DNA of 28,459 nt, taken from the NCBI GenBank assembly GCA_051000755.1, contig JBPCNZ010000059.1, positions 1 through 28,459 on the forward strand, in the 5' to 3' direction. The DNA comes from JALZAH01 sp051000755 (GTDB lineage Bacteria; Actinomycetota; Acidimicrobiia; Acidimicrobiales; Palsa-688). Position 1 is the stretch's first letter, and each line of letters starts with the position of its first letter. The position numbers were made by a program, and so were the translations under genes. The notes beneath the pieces were generated by a model, which saw nothing but the letters and a program-made list of their open reading frames with translations, was not told the DNA's origin and made no database searches. This document shows positions 14,143 to 21,524 of the stretch, piece by piece.

Positions 14143-14957
14143 ACACCAGCCTGTTGGACATCGTCGCCGTGGGCGGAGCGGGTGTGGCTGCGGGGGCGAT
14201 CAATGCCATGGCCGGCGGCGGGACGCTCATCGCCTTCCCCTGCCTGGTGGCCCTGGGCGTGCCGACCGTCTCGGCCAACATCACCGTCACCGTGGGCCAG
14301 ACCCCCGGCTATCTGGCCGGGGCCTGGGCCCAGCGGGCCGATCTGGGGTCGGGGCTCCGCTCCGCCCGCCGCCTGGCCATCTTCGCCGGGGTCGGCGCCG
14401 TCATCGGCGCCCTGTTGCTCCAGGTCACCCCCAACAGCTTGTTCAAGACGGTCGTCCCGTTCCTGATCCTGGCGGCCTGCGTCGCCCTGGTGTTCCAGGA
14501 CCGGGTGCGCGACTGGGTCAAGGGCCGTTCCCCGGACCCGGCGCCCGGGGCCGTCGCCGGTGCCGGCGTCGCCGCCCCCGCGCCCGAGGCCGTCGTCGGC
14601 GGGGAAAGTCCGTGGTTGCTGCCCATCATCATCGCCCTGGGTGGGATCTACGGCGGGTTCTTCGGGGCCGGGCTGGGGATCATGATCCTGGCCCTGCTCG
14701 GGTTGTTCTCCGACGCCGGGATGGTCCGCAACAACGCCGTCAAGCAGGTCCTGTCCTTCGTCATCAACCTGATCGCCGCCGTGGTGTTCGCCCTGGGCCG
14801 CCACGTGGCCTGGTCCCTGGTGCCCTCCCTGGCCGTCGGCTCCATCCTCGGCGGCATCCTCGGGGCCAGGGCCGTCCACCTGGTGAAACCCCTGTACCTG
14901 CGGGTTTTCGTGGTCCTCTTCGGCCTGGCCGTGGCCATCGACTTCTGGGCCACCTGA
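14139..14957 (+). CDS. TauE/SafE family permease
   Basis: The 272-aa integral membrane protein has the hallmark NAMAGGGTLIAFPCL segment (~20-37), then GVPTVSANITVTVGQTPGYLAGAW. The second half repeats the pattern in GGIYGGFFGAGLGIMILALLGLF and NNAVKQVLSFVINLIAAVVFAL. Roughly seven or eight hydrophobic helices are visible, with a Pro/Ala/Gly-rich cytoplasmic or periplasmic loop (~127-145) between the halves. The family exports sulfur-containing anions or sulfoacetate-type compounds; this substrate cannot be read from sequence. The start ATG overlaps the holA stop (ATGA), and GGGGAG lies close upstream. Confidence 0.92.
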   Translation: MNTSLLDIVAVGGAGVAAGAINAMAGGGTLIAFPCLVALGVPTVSANITVTVGQTPGYLAGAWAQRADLGSGLRSARRLAIFAGVGAVIGALLLQVTPNSLFKTVVPFLILAACVALVFQDRVRDWVKGRSPDPAPGAVAGAGVAAPAPEAVVGGESPWLLPIIIALGGIYGGFFGAGLGIMILALLGLFSDAGMVRNNAVKQVLSFVINLIAAVVFALGRHVAWSLVPSLAVGSILGGILGARAVHLVKPLYLRVFVVLFGLAVAIDFWAT

Positions 14958-15001
14958 CCCGCTCGGCCGGCGGTCAGCCCGCGCCCTCCCGCCCGATTTG
15001 C

Positions 15002-15007
15002 CATGAT
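15002..15007 (+). promoter_or_regulatory. Possible -10 box for leaderless rpe
   Basis: CATGAT (one mismatch to TANNNT) ends 6 nt before ATG 15014, the same spacing as at leuS and metX. The 56-bp gap after the permease gene would allow an internal promoter. Confidence 0.25.
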
Positions 15008-15013
15008 TCGGCC

Positions 15014-15712
15014 ATGCCCCGCTCTACCTGGACGCCGTGTGTGGGCGCCATCCATCTCGCCCCCAGCATGCTCGCCGCCGACTTCGGCCATCTGGCTGAT
15101 GCGGCCCACGCCCTCGAGGGCAGCGGGGCGGACCGCCTCCACGTCGACGTCATGGACGGCGTGTTCGTCCCCAACTTCACCTTCGGCACCGACACGGTGC
15201 GCGCCCTCAGAAGGGAGACGGCCCTCCCGCTCGAGCTCCATCTGATGATCGTCGAGCCCGAGCGCCACCTCGAGACCTTCGCCCAGGCCGGCGCCGACGG
15301 GATCACCGTCCACTACGAGGTTTCCCCTCACCTGCACCGGACCCTGAGCCGCATCCGGGATCTCGACTGCCGGGCCGGGGCGGCGGTCAACCCCAGCACG
15401 CCGGCGTCGTGCCTCGACGATGTGCTCGAGATGTGCGACCTGGCCCTGGTCATGACCATCAACCCCGGCTTCGGCGGTCAGCGCCTCATCGAGCGCACCC
15501 TGGCCAAGGTGGCCCGGGTGCGCGCCGAGGTGGATCGCCAGGGCCTGGCGACCGAGGTCGAGGTCGACGGTGGCGTGGACGCCGGGAATGCCCGGTCCTG
15601 CGTGGATGCCGGCGCCACCGTGCTGGTGGCCGGCACTGCCGTCTTCGGCCACGACGACGGGCCGGCGGCGGGGGGGCGGGCGATGCTGGACGCGGCGGCG
15701 CCCGTCCCGTAG
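15014..15712 (+). CDS. rpe: Ribulose-phosphate 3-epimerase
   Basis: This enzyme interconverts ribulose 5-phosphate and xylulose 5-phosphate in the pentose phosphate pathway. The 232-aa TIM barrel has LAPSMLAADFG, the metal ligands His43 and Asp45 in RLHVDVMDG, His76 in ELHLMI, the phosphate-binding loop INPGFGGQ (~149-156), and Asp185 in EVDGGV. Asp45 and Asp185 are the expected acid/base pair. The final ~10 residues are Ala/Pro-rich. The ATG at 15014 follows a 56-bp gap after the permease gene. An in-frame read-through reaching back to 13988 is only a frame-shifted shadow of holA and the permease. Confidence 0.96.
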   Translation: MPRSTWTPCVGAIHLAPSMLAADFGHLADAAHALEGSGADRLHVDVMDGVFVPNFTFGTDTVRALRRETALPLELHLMIVEPERHLETFAQAGADGITVHYEVSPHLHRTLSRIRDLDCRAGAAVNPSTPASCLDDVLEMCDLALVMTINPGFGGQRLIERTLAKVARVRAEVDRQGLATEVEVDGGVDAGNARSCVDAGATVLVAGTAVFGHDDGPAAGGRAMLDAAAPVP

Positions 15713-15778
15713 GTTGACGGGCGGACCCCGTGTGGAGATGGGTCCGAAAGAAGGTCGGGTCTCGGGGAGATGGTCAGC

Positions 15779-17224
15779 ATGGTCGCCAGGGATTCGGCCG
15801 GGGGTAGCGACGAGGGTCTTGCCTTCAGTCGCTCGGAGGCGCTCGGCGCCCTCGACACCATCATGTGGCGGGGCGAGGCCGACCCGACCCTCCGCTCCAC
15901 GATGGTCGGCCTGGAGCTGCTCGACACCGTCCCCGACTGGGATCGCCTGGTCGACGCCCACGACTGGGCCACCCGGTTGGTGCCCCGCTTCCGCCAGCGG
16001 GTGGCCGAGAGCCCGATCAGCTGGGCCATCCCCCGCTGGACGGTTGACGACAACTTCGACCTCCACTACCACGTGCGCCGGACCCGGCTGGCCGAGCCCG
16101 CCACCTGGACGTCGCTGCTGGTAGCCGCCCAGCAGATCGCCATGACCCCCTTCGATCGGGCCCGGCCGCCGTGGGAGGTGGTCCTCTTCGAAGGGCTCCC
16201 CGAGGGCAAGGCGGCCTACCTGTTGAAGATGCACCATGCCACCGCCGACGGCCTCGGGGTGGTCTCGCTGCTGGGCCGCCTGCACTCCCGCCAGCGCCAG
16301 CACGACCCCAACAAGGAGCAGCGCGACCCACCTGGGGCGGATTCTCCCAATCCCCTGGGAGCGATCGCCCGCCAGGCCCAGGAGGATCTTGAGCGGATCC
16401 CGGGCGTCGTGCGCTCCGTTGGGGGAACAGCGCTGAGCACCGTGACCGACCCCACGGGGGCGGCCCGCAGCGCCCTGCGCTACGGGGCGTCGTTGCGCCG
16501 AATGCTGGGCGAGTCGGCGGCCTCCGGTTCGCCACTGTTGGCCAAGCGCAGCATGTCGTGGCGCTTCGCTGCTCTCGATGTGCGCTTCGCCGACCTGCGC
16601 GGCGCCGGCAAGGCGGGCGGAGGCTCACTCAACGACGCCTACGTGGCTGCCCTGCTCGGCGGGATCCGCCTCTACCATGAGGCTCTCGGCCAGCCCGTCG
16701 AGGTCATTCCCATGGCCATTCCTGTCTCGGTGCGCAAGCCTGACGACCCCGAGGGCACCAACCGCATCGCCTCGGCCCGCATTGCCGGCCCGGTCGGCAT
16801 CGCCGACCCGGCGACGCGCATGCAGCGTGTCGGCCAACTGCTGGCCGAGGCCCGGGGCGAGCCGGCCATCGAGGCCAGCGTGGCCATGGCCCCGGTGGTG
16901 GCCCGCCTGCCCGGTGCGGTCATCGCCCGCTTCGGGGGCGGCATGACCAAGAGCAATGACCTGCAGGCCAGCAACATCCCCGGCCTGCGCGACGATGTCT
17001 ACCTGGCCGGAGCCAAGATCGAACGGGTGTACGCGTTCGGCCCTCTGCCCGGCTGCGCCATGATGATCACCATGTTGAGCCACGGCGACACGTGCTGCCT
17101 GGCGGTCAACTACGACGCGGCGTCGGTCACCGAACCCACCCAGTTCGTCGACAGCCTGGCCGCCGGCTTCGCCGAGGTCCTGGCCCTCCATCCCGGATCC
17201 GCCGACCCGGTCATCCGACGCTGA
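15779..17224 (+). CDS. WS/DGAT-type wax ester synthase / diacylglycerol acyltransferase
   Basis: The ~481-aa protein has the acyltransferase active-site motif HHATADG at residues 152-158 (HHxxxDG). Upstream is the LVPRFRQRV...WTVDDNFDLHYHVR region typical of the family, and PFDRARPPWE follows it. The C-terminal DUF1298-type half contains SLNDAYVAALLGGI, IPMAIPVSVRK and NDLQASNIPG. It would esterify fatty acyl-CoA to diacylglycerol or a fatty alcohol at the membrane or lipid body to make storage lipid. ATG 15779 is preferred because GGGGAG lies 9 nt upstream; the ATG at 15770 directly abuts that site. The stop codon lies inside the first copy of an 18-bp tandem repeat. Confidence 0.92.
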   Translation: MVARDSAGGSDEGLAFSRSEALGALDTIMWRGEADPTLRSTMVGLELLDTVPDWDRLVDAHDWATRLVPRFRQRVAESPISWAIPRWTVDDNFDLHYHVRRTRLAEPATWTSLLVAAQQIAMTPFDRARPPWEVVLFEGLPEGKAAYLLKMHHATADGLGVVSLLGRLHSRQRQHDPNKEQRDPPGADSPNPLGAIARQAQEDLERIPGVVRSVGGTALSTVTDPTGAARSALRYGASLRRMLGESAASGSPLLAKRSMSWRFAALDVRFADLRGAGKAGGGSLNDAYVAALLGGIRLYHEALGQPVEVIPMAIPVSVRKPDDPEGTNRIASARIAGPVGIADPATRMQRVGQLLAEARGEPAIEASVAMAPVVARLPGAVIARFGGGMTKSNDLQASNIPGLRDDVYLAGAKIERVYAFGPLPGCAMMITMLSHGDTCCLAVNYDAASVTEPTQFVDSLAAGFAEVLALHPGSADPVIRR

Positions 17225-17272
17225 GCTCCCCGATCCCGCTGAGCTTCCCGATCCCGCTGAGCTTCCCGATCC
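17219..17272. repeat. 18-bp tandem repeat, three copies, starting over a stop codon
   Basis: CGCTGAGCTCCCCGATCC at 17219-17236 contains the TGA of the acyltransferase gene. Identical copies except for one C-to-T change follow at 17237-17254 and 17255-17272. The rest of the gap to rpsT holds only a weak CCGCC/GGCGG hairpin (17271-17292). Confidence 0.85.
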
Positions 17273-17296
17273 GCCGGTCGCGGGGGAGGCGGCGAA

Positions 17297-17584
17297 TCAG
17301 CTCTCGTCGCCCGCCGCGTCGTCGGCCGTCAGGGCGTTGATCCGCCGGACCAGGCGGGACTTGCGGTTGGCCGCCTGATTCTTGTGGATGGTGCCCTTGG
17401 CTCCGGCCTTGTCCAGGCGCTTCACGGCCAGGCGCAGCTCGTCGGCCGCGGTCTCGGCGCCAGTCTCGGCCGACTGGACGGCCCTCTTCACCCGGGTCTT
17501 GATCTCCGAGCGGGCCGCCTTGTTGCGCACGCGCCGGATCTCGTTGGTGCGGTTGCGCTTGATCTGGCTCTTGATGTTGGCCAT
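17297..17584 (-). CDS. rpsT: 30S ribosomal protein S20
   Basis: This 95-aa basic protein binds 16S rRNA in the small subunit. The start MANIKSQIKRNRTNEIRRVRNKAARSEIKT and the later GTIHKNQAANRKSRLVRRINAL are diagnostic of S20 and the length is normal. AGGA lies ~5 nt before the ATG at 17584. It converges on the acyltransferase gene and diverges from the PH-domain pair; lepA follows a little further on, as often seen in Actinobacteria. Confidence 0.98.
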   Translation of the reverse strand: MANIKSQIKRNRTNEIRRVRNKAARSEIKTRVKRAVQSAETGAETAADELRLAVKRLDKAGAKGTIHKNQAANRKSRLVRRINALTADDAAGDES

Positions 17585-17615
17585 ACCGTCCTACGGGGGT
17601 TGAGGGAACCGAGTC

Positions 17616-17621
17616 AAGCTA
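17616..17621 (-). promoter_or_regulatory. -10 box of rpsT
   Basis: TAGCTT on the minus strand (17621-17616), about 31 nt upstream of the ATG. This gives a short leader that includes the AGGA ribosome-binding site. No clear -35 element is visible. Confidence 0.35.
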
Positions 17622-17680
17622 GCAGTCCGGGCGGGGGGAGGCCCGTCGGCGGTGGAGCGACCGGCGCCGGCCGTCAGCGG

Positions 17681-17686
17681 TACCGT
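17681..17686 (+). promoter_or_regulatory. -10 box for a leaderless PH-domain operon transcript
   Basis: TACCGT ends 7 nt before the GTG at 17694. There is no Shine-Dalgarno between them. Confidence 0.4.
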
Positions 17687-17693
17687 CGGACCC

Positions 17694-18191
17694 GTGACCG
17701 CGATCGAGAACGTCGACGACGGGTCCCTGGTATGGCACGGGCCCTCCCCCCGGCTGCGGTTGCTGCGGCGCTATCAAGTGGCGGCCGTCGCCGTCGTCCT
17801 CGCCGTCGTTGCCGTCGTCGTGGCGACGTTGACGGGGGCCGGGTCGCTCCCCATCGTCGTCGCTGTGGTCGCGGTGGCGGTCCTGGCCCTGGCCACCGAT
17901 CGGCTCGCCGGCCGCCGGGTCCGGGCCTGGGGGTTCGCCGAGCGTGACGATGACCTCCTCGTCCGGCGGGGCGTGATGTTCCGGCGCATGTCGGTGATCC
18001 CCTACGGCCGGATGCAATACGTGGAGGTCACGGCCGGCCCCTTCGAACGGACCTTCGGCCTGGCCACCGTGCAGATGCACACCGCGGCGGCAGCCAGCGA
18101 CGCCCGGGTGCCGGGCCTGCCGGCCGCCGAGGCAGCCCGGCTCCGGGACCAGCTGACATCACTGGGCGAGAGCCAGGCCACCGGGCTGTGA
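17694..18191 (+). CDS. Bacterial PH-domain membrane protein (YdbS-like)
   Basis: The 165-aa protein has two adjacent membrane helices (~28-46 and ~52-68, rich in Val/Ala). A bacterial pleckstrin-homology-like domain (DUF304/bPH2) follows, with the signature MSVIPYGRMQYVEVTAGPFERTFGLATVQMHTA (split here over ~103-135). It matches the YdbS partner of the YdbS/YdbT pair, a membrane-anchored family whose function is not established. GTG 17694 is chosen over the open frame from 17652 because family members begin with a short acidic stretch before the aromatic VWHGP, and because TACCGT sits 7 nt upstream. Its stop overlaps the next start (GTGA), so the two are translated together. Confidence 0.88.
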   Translation: MTAIENVDDGSLVWHGPSPRLRLLRRYQVAAVAVVLAVVAVVVATLTGAGSLPIVVAVVAVAVLALATDRLAGRRVRAWGFAERDDDLLVRRGVMFRRMSVIPYGRMQYVEVTAGPFERTFGLATVQMHTAAAASDARVPGLPAAEAARLRDQLTSLGESQATGL

Positions 18192-19627
18192 CCGACCCCG
18201 CCGCCCCCACCGGCCGGGCCGACAGGGCTGACCCCACCGACCCTGCCGCTCCCACCGCCGCCGGCTCGGCGCCGGGCGGCCCACCGATCGCCGGCTTGGC
18301 CGGCCGATGGGAACGCCTCCACCCCCTCTCGCCCCTCGTCCGGGCCGGCCGAGGCCTGATCGCCGTCTTCGTCATCGTCGTCCTCCCCCTGATCAGCGGT
18401 GGGCAGAAGTCCTCAGTGACCAACGACCTCCTCCACCTGGCCGGGATCATCATCCTGCTGGTCCTCGGGGTCGTCTCGTGGCTGGTCACCCGGTGGCGGG
18501 TGGAAGGTGGCGTCCTGCGGGTGGAGAGCGGCCTCATCCGCCGGACCTCCGAACGCTTTCCCCTGAGCCAGATCCAGGCCATCGACACCGTCCGCCCGGG
18601 GCTGGCCCGGATGTTCGGCGTCGCCGAGCTGCGCATCAGGTTGGCCGGGGGCAGCGGCCGGGCGGGCCGGCTGGCCTACCTGGGCAACGCCGAGGCCGAG
18701 GTGCTGCGGGCCCGGCTGCTGGCCCTGGCTCACGGCGTGGCCGAGGAGACCCCGGCCCCGCCCGAGCAGGCGCTGCTCACCGTGGCCCCCGGGCAGTTGT
18801 TCGCGTCGATCCTGCTCACCGGGACCGGTCTGATCCTCGAGGTGGCCATCGTCGCCCTGATCGTCCTCGCCATCGTCGCCCCCGGCGCCGCCGGGGCGGC
18901 CATCAGTGTCGGGGCGGCCGGCTTCTTCGGTCTGGTCGTGGGCCTCTTCCGGCGCTTCAACGGTGACTATCGCCTGACCGTCGCCGAGGCCCCCGACGGC
19001 CTGCGCCTGCGCTCGGGACTGGTGGAGACCTCGGCGGAGACGATCCCGCGGGGCAGGGTGCAGGCCGTGCGGATGGTCGAACCCCTGGCCTGGCGGCCCT
19101 TCGGGTGGTGTCGCCTGGAGGTCGACGTGGCCGGCCAGAAGGCCAAGGGACGCCAGGATCGGGCCCAGTCCAAGGCGGCCCGGGCCCTGCTCCCGGTCGG
19201 GAGCCAGCAACAGGCGGCGTGGCTGATGGGCAGAGTGTTCCCCGACCTGCCGGCCGAACGGGCGGTCCCGCCGGCGCGAGCCCGGTGGAAGTCGCCCCTG
19301 CGCTTTCGCTTCCTCGCATGGGGCGCCAACGAGCGGTACGCCGTCACCACCAGTGGCCGCCTCCGGCGGGTCACCGACTGGGTGCCCCTAGCCAAGGTGC
19401 AGAGCGTGCGCCGGGTCGAAGGACCGCTGCAGCGCCGGCTCTGGCTGACCAGCATCCATCTCGACACCGCCGGCCGGCGGGTGCACGCCGTGCTGCGCGA
19501 CCGCGACCGGGACGAGGGGGCCGGGTTGATGGTGGATCTGCCGGAGCGCTGCCGCCAGGCCCGCAGAGCAGAGGCGGCGGCCCGCCCGTCTTCCGCTTCA
19601 CCGGAGCCCATGCCCGGCAAACACTGA
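18188..19627 (+). CDS. Bacterial PH-domain membrane protein (YdbT-like)
   Basis: The 479-aa protein carries an N-terminal disordered Pro/Ala/Gly/Asp-rich stretch (~1-38). Two hydrophobic helices follow (~58-72 and ~82-100), then a bPH2 repeat (LIRRTSERFPLSQIQAIDTVRPGLARMFGVAELRI). Another pair of helices (~198-250) precedes a second repeat (GLVETSAETIPRGRVQAVRMVEPLAWRPFGWCRLEVDVAG). A third repeat near the C-terminus reads DWVPLAKVQSVRRVEGPLQRR. This three-repeat layout is that of YdbT. It probably forms a membrane complex with the preceding protein, given the 4-nt GTGA overlap. The C-terminal tail is disordered. Confidence 0.88.
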   Translation: MTDPAAPTGRADRADPTDPAAPTAAGSAPGGPPIAGLAGRWERLHPLSPLVRAGRGLIAVFVIVVLPLISGGQKSSVTNDLLHLAGIIILLVLGVVSWLVTRWRVEGGVLRVESGLIRRTSERFPLSQIQAIDTVRPGLARMFGVAELRIRLAGGSGRAGRLAYLGNAEAEVLRARLLALAHGVAEETPAPPEQALLTVAPGQLFASILLTGTGLILEVAIVALIVLAIVAPGAAGAAISVGAAGFFGLVVGLFRRFNGDYRLTVAEAPDGLRLRSGLVETSAETIPRGRVQAVRMVEPLAWRPFGWCRLEVDVAGQKAKGRQDRAQSKAARALLPVGSQQQAAWLMGRVFPDLPAERAVPPARARWKSPLRFRFLAWGANERYAVTTSGRLRRVTDWVPLAKVQSVRRVEGPLQRRLWLTSIHLDTAGRRVHAVLRDRDRDEGAGLMVDLPERCRQARRAEAAARPSSASPEPMPGKH

Positions 19628-19690
19628 CGGGTCGACGGGTGCTTGGGCCAGACTGGTGGTCCCTTCCGGCTGCCGTCCCCGAGGAACCTG

Positions 19691-21493
19691 TTGCCCGCTG
19701 TACCCACCCCCCCGCTGTCCCACATCCGCAACCTGAGCATCGTGGCCCACGTGGACCATGGGAAGTCCACGTTGTCCGACCGGATCCTGGAGCTGACCGG
19801 CGCCGTCGACGCCCGGGACATGCGGGCCCAGTACCTGGACTCGATGGACATCGAACGGGAACGGGGCATCACCATCAAGGCCCAGAACGTCCGGGTCGGA
19901 TGGAAGGGCACGACCATCCACCTGATCGACACCCCCGGCCATGTCGACTTTGGCTACGAGGTGAGCCGCAGCCTGGCCGCCTGCGAGGGCGTGGTGCTGC
20001 TCGTCGACGCGGCCCAGGGCATCGAGGCCCAGACCCTGGCCAACGCCTACCAGGCCCTCGAGAACGACCTCGAGATCGTCGCCGCCCTCAACAAGATCGA
20101 CCTGCCCGCAGCCGACCCGGACCGCTACGCGGCGGAGATCGAGTCTGTCCTCGGGGTGCCCAACGACCAGATCATCCGCATGTCGGCCAAGACCGGCTTC
20201 GGGGTCACCGATCTGCTCGACGCCATCGTGGAACGGATCCCGCCGCCGACGGGCGACGCCGGTGCACCCCTGCAGGGCCTGATCTTCGATTCGTACTACG
20301 ACCAGTACCGGGGCGTCGTCAGCGCTGTCCGAGTCATGAACGGCCGCCTCGTCTCCGGCTCCCGGGTCCGCTTCCTGCAGACGGGGCGGACCCATGACCT
20401 CGAGGAGATCGGCATCCGGACGCCGATCAACACGCCGGTCCAGGCGCTCGGGCCCGGGGAGGTCGGCTACCTGATCGCCGGGATCAAGGACATCGGCGAG
20501 GCCCGCAGCGGTGAGACGGTGACCACCGCCGCCCACCCCACCGACAAGCCGCTGGAGGGCTACCAGGATCCCAAACCCATGGTGTTCTGCGGCCTCTACC
20601 CCATCGACGGTGACGAGTTCGCCCTCCTGCGAGAGTCCCTGGAGAAGTTGCGGCTCAACGACGCGTCGGTCAGCTACGAACCGGAGACGTCGGGGGCCCT
20701 CGGGTTCGGGTTCCGGTGTGGGTTCCTCGGGCTGCTCCACATGGAGATCGTCCGGGAGCGCCTCGAGCGCGAGTTCGGGTTGTCGCTCATCGCCACCGCG
20801 CCCAGCGTCGAGTATCGGGCCTACACGACCACCGGTTCGGTCGTCGAGGTCCACAACCCCTCGGAGATGCCCACGCCCGACAAGCTCGAGGGCATCGAGG
20901 AGCCGTACCTGCAGATCACCATCCTGGCGCCCACCGAGTACACCGGGACGCTGATGGACCTGTGCCAGACCCGGCGGGGGGTCATGATCCGGATGGAGTA
21001 CCTGTCCCCCGAACGCCTCGAACTGGTCTACCGGATCCCCCTCGCCGAGATCGTGGTCGACTTCTTCGACGCCCTCAAGAGCCGCACCAAGGGGTACGCC
21101 AGCCTCGACTACGAGCCGGACGGCTGGGAGACCGCCGATCTGGTGAAGATCGACGTCCTGCTCAACGCCGTGCCCGTCGACGCCTTCAGCGCCATCGTCC
21201 ACAAGACCCAGGCGTCGGAGTACGGCAAGCGGATGACCGAGAAGCTCCGCACCCTCATCCCCCGCCAGATGTTCGATGTGCCGATCCAGGCCGCCGTCGG
21301 GGGCCGGATCATCGCCCGGGAGACGGTCAAGGCCAAGCGCAAGGACGTCCTCTCGAAGTGCTACGGGGGCGACATCACCCGCAAGCGCAAGCTCCTCGAA
21401 AAGCAGAAGGAGGGCAAGAAGCGCATGAAGAACATCGGTCGGGTGGAGGTCCCCCAGGAGGCGTTCATCCAGGCCCTCCGCCTCGACGACTGA
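19691..21493 (+). CDS. lepA: Elongation factor 4 (LepA), ribosomal back-translocase GTPase
   Basis: The translational GTPase has P-loop AHVDHGKST (~19-27), switch/G2 sequence ERERGITIKAQ, G3 DTPGHVDF and G4 NKID. The LepA-specific C-terminal domain ends in AKRKDVLSKCYGGDITRKRKLLEKQKEGKKRMK. It binds stalled ribosomes. TTG 19691 is chosen as start: GAGGAA lies 4 nt upstream and the resulting 600 aa equals the usual LepA length (E. coli about 599). The open frame extends back to 19643 but that adds an unrelated peptide. It is downstream of the PH-domain pair and, with divergent rpsT, keeps the common actinobacterial neighbourhood. Confidence 0.97.
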   Translation: MPAVPTPPLSHIRNLSIVAHVDHGKSTLSDRILELTGAVDARDMRAQYLDSMDIERERGITIKAQNVRVGWKGTTIHLIDTPGHVDFGYEVSRSLAACEGVVLLVDAAQGIEAQTLANAYQALENDLEIVAALNKIDLPAADPDRYAAEIESVLGVPNDQIIRMSAKTGFGVTDLLDAIVERIPPPTGDAGAPLQGLIFDSYYDQYRGVVSAVRVMNGRLVSGSRVRFLQTGRTHDLEEIGIRTPINTPVQALGPGEVGYLIAGIKDIGEARSGETVTTAAHPTDKPLEGYQDPKPMVFCGLYPIDGDEFALLRESLEKLRLNDASVSYEPETSGALGFGFRCGFLGLLHMEIVRERLEREFGLSLIATAPSVEYRAYTTTGSVVEVHNPSEMPTPDKLEGIEEPYLQITILAPTEYTGTLMDLCQTRRGVMIRMEYLSPERLELVYRIPLAEIVVDFFDALKSRTKGYASLDYEPDGWETADLVKIDVLLNAVPVDAFSAIVHKTQASEYGKRMTEKLRTLIPRQMFDVPIQAAVGGRIIARETVKAKRKDVLSKCYGGDITRKRKLLEKQKEGKKRMKNIGRVEVPQEAFIQALRLDD

Positions 21494-21511
21494 TCCGCGG
21501 CGCACCGGGTC

Positions 21512-21517
21512 TACGGT
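21512..21517 (+). promoter_or_regulatory. -10 box for a leaderless phospholipase-gene transcript
   Basis: TACGGT with 7 nt between it and ATG 21525; no Shine-Dalgarno is present in the 31-bp gap after lepA. Confidence 0.4.
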
Positions 21518-21524
21518 GGGCTCC

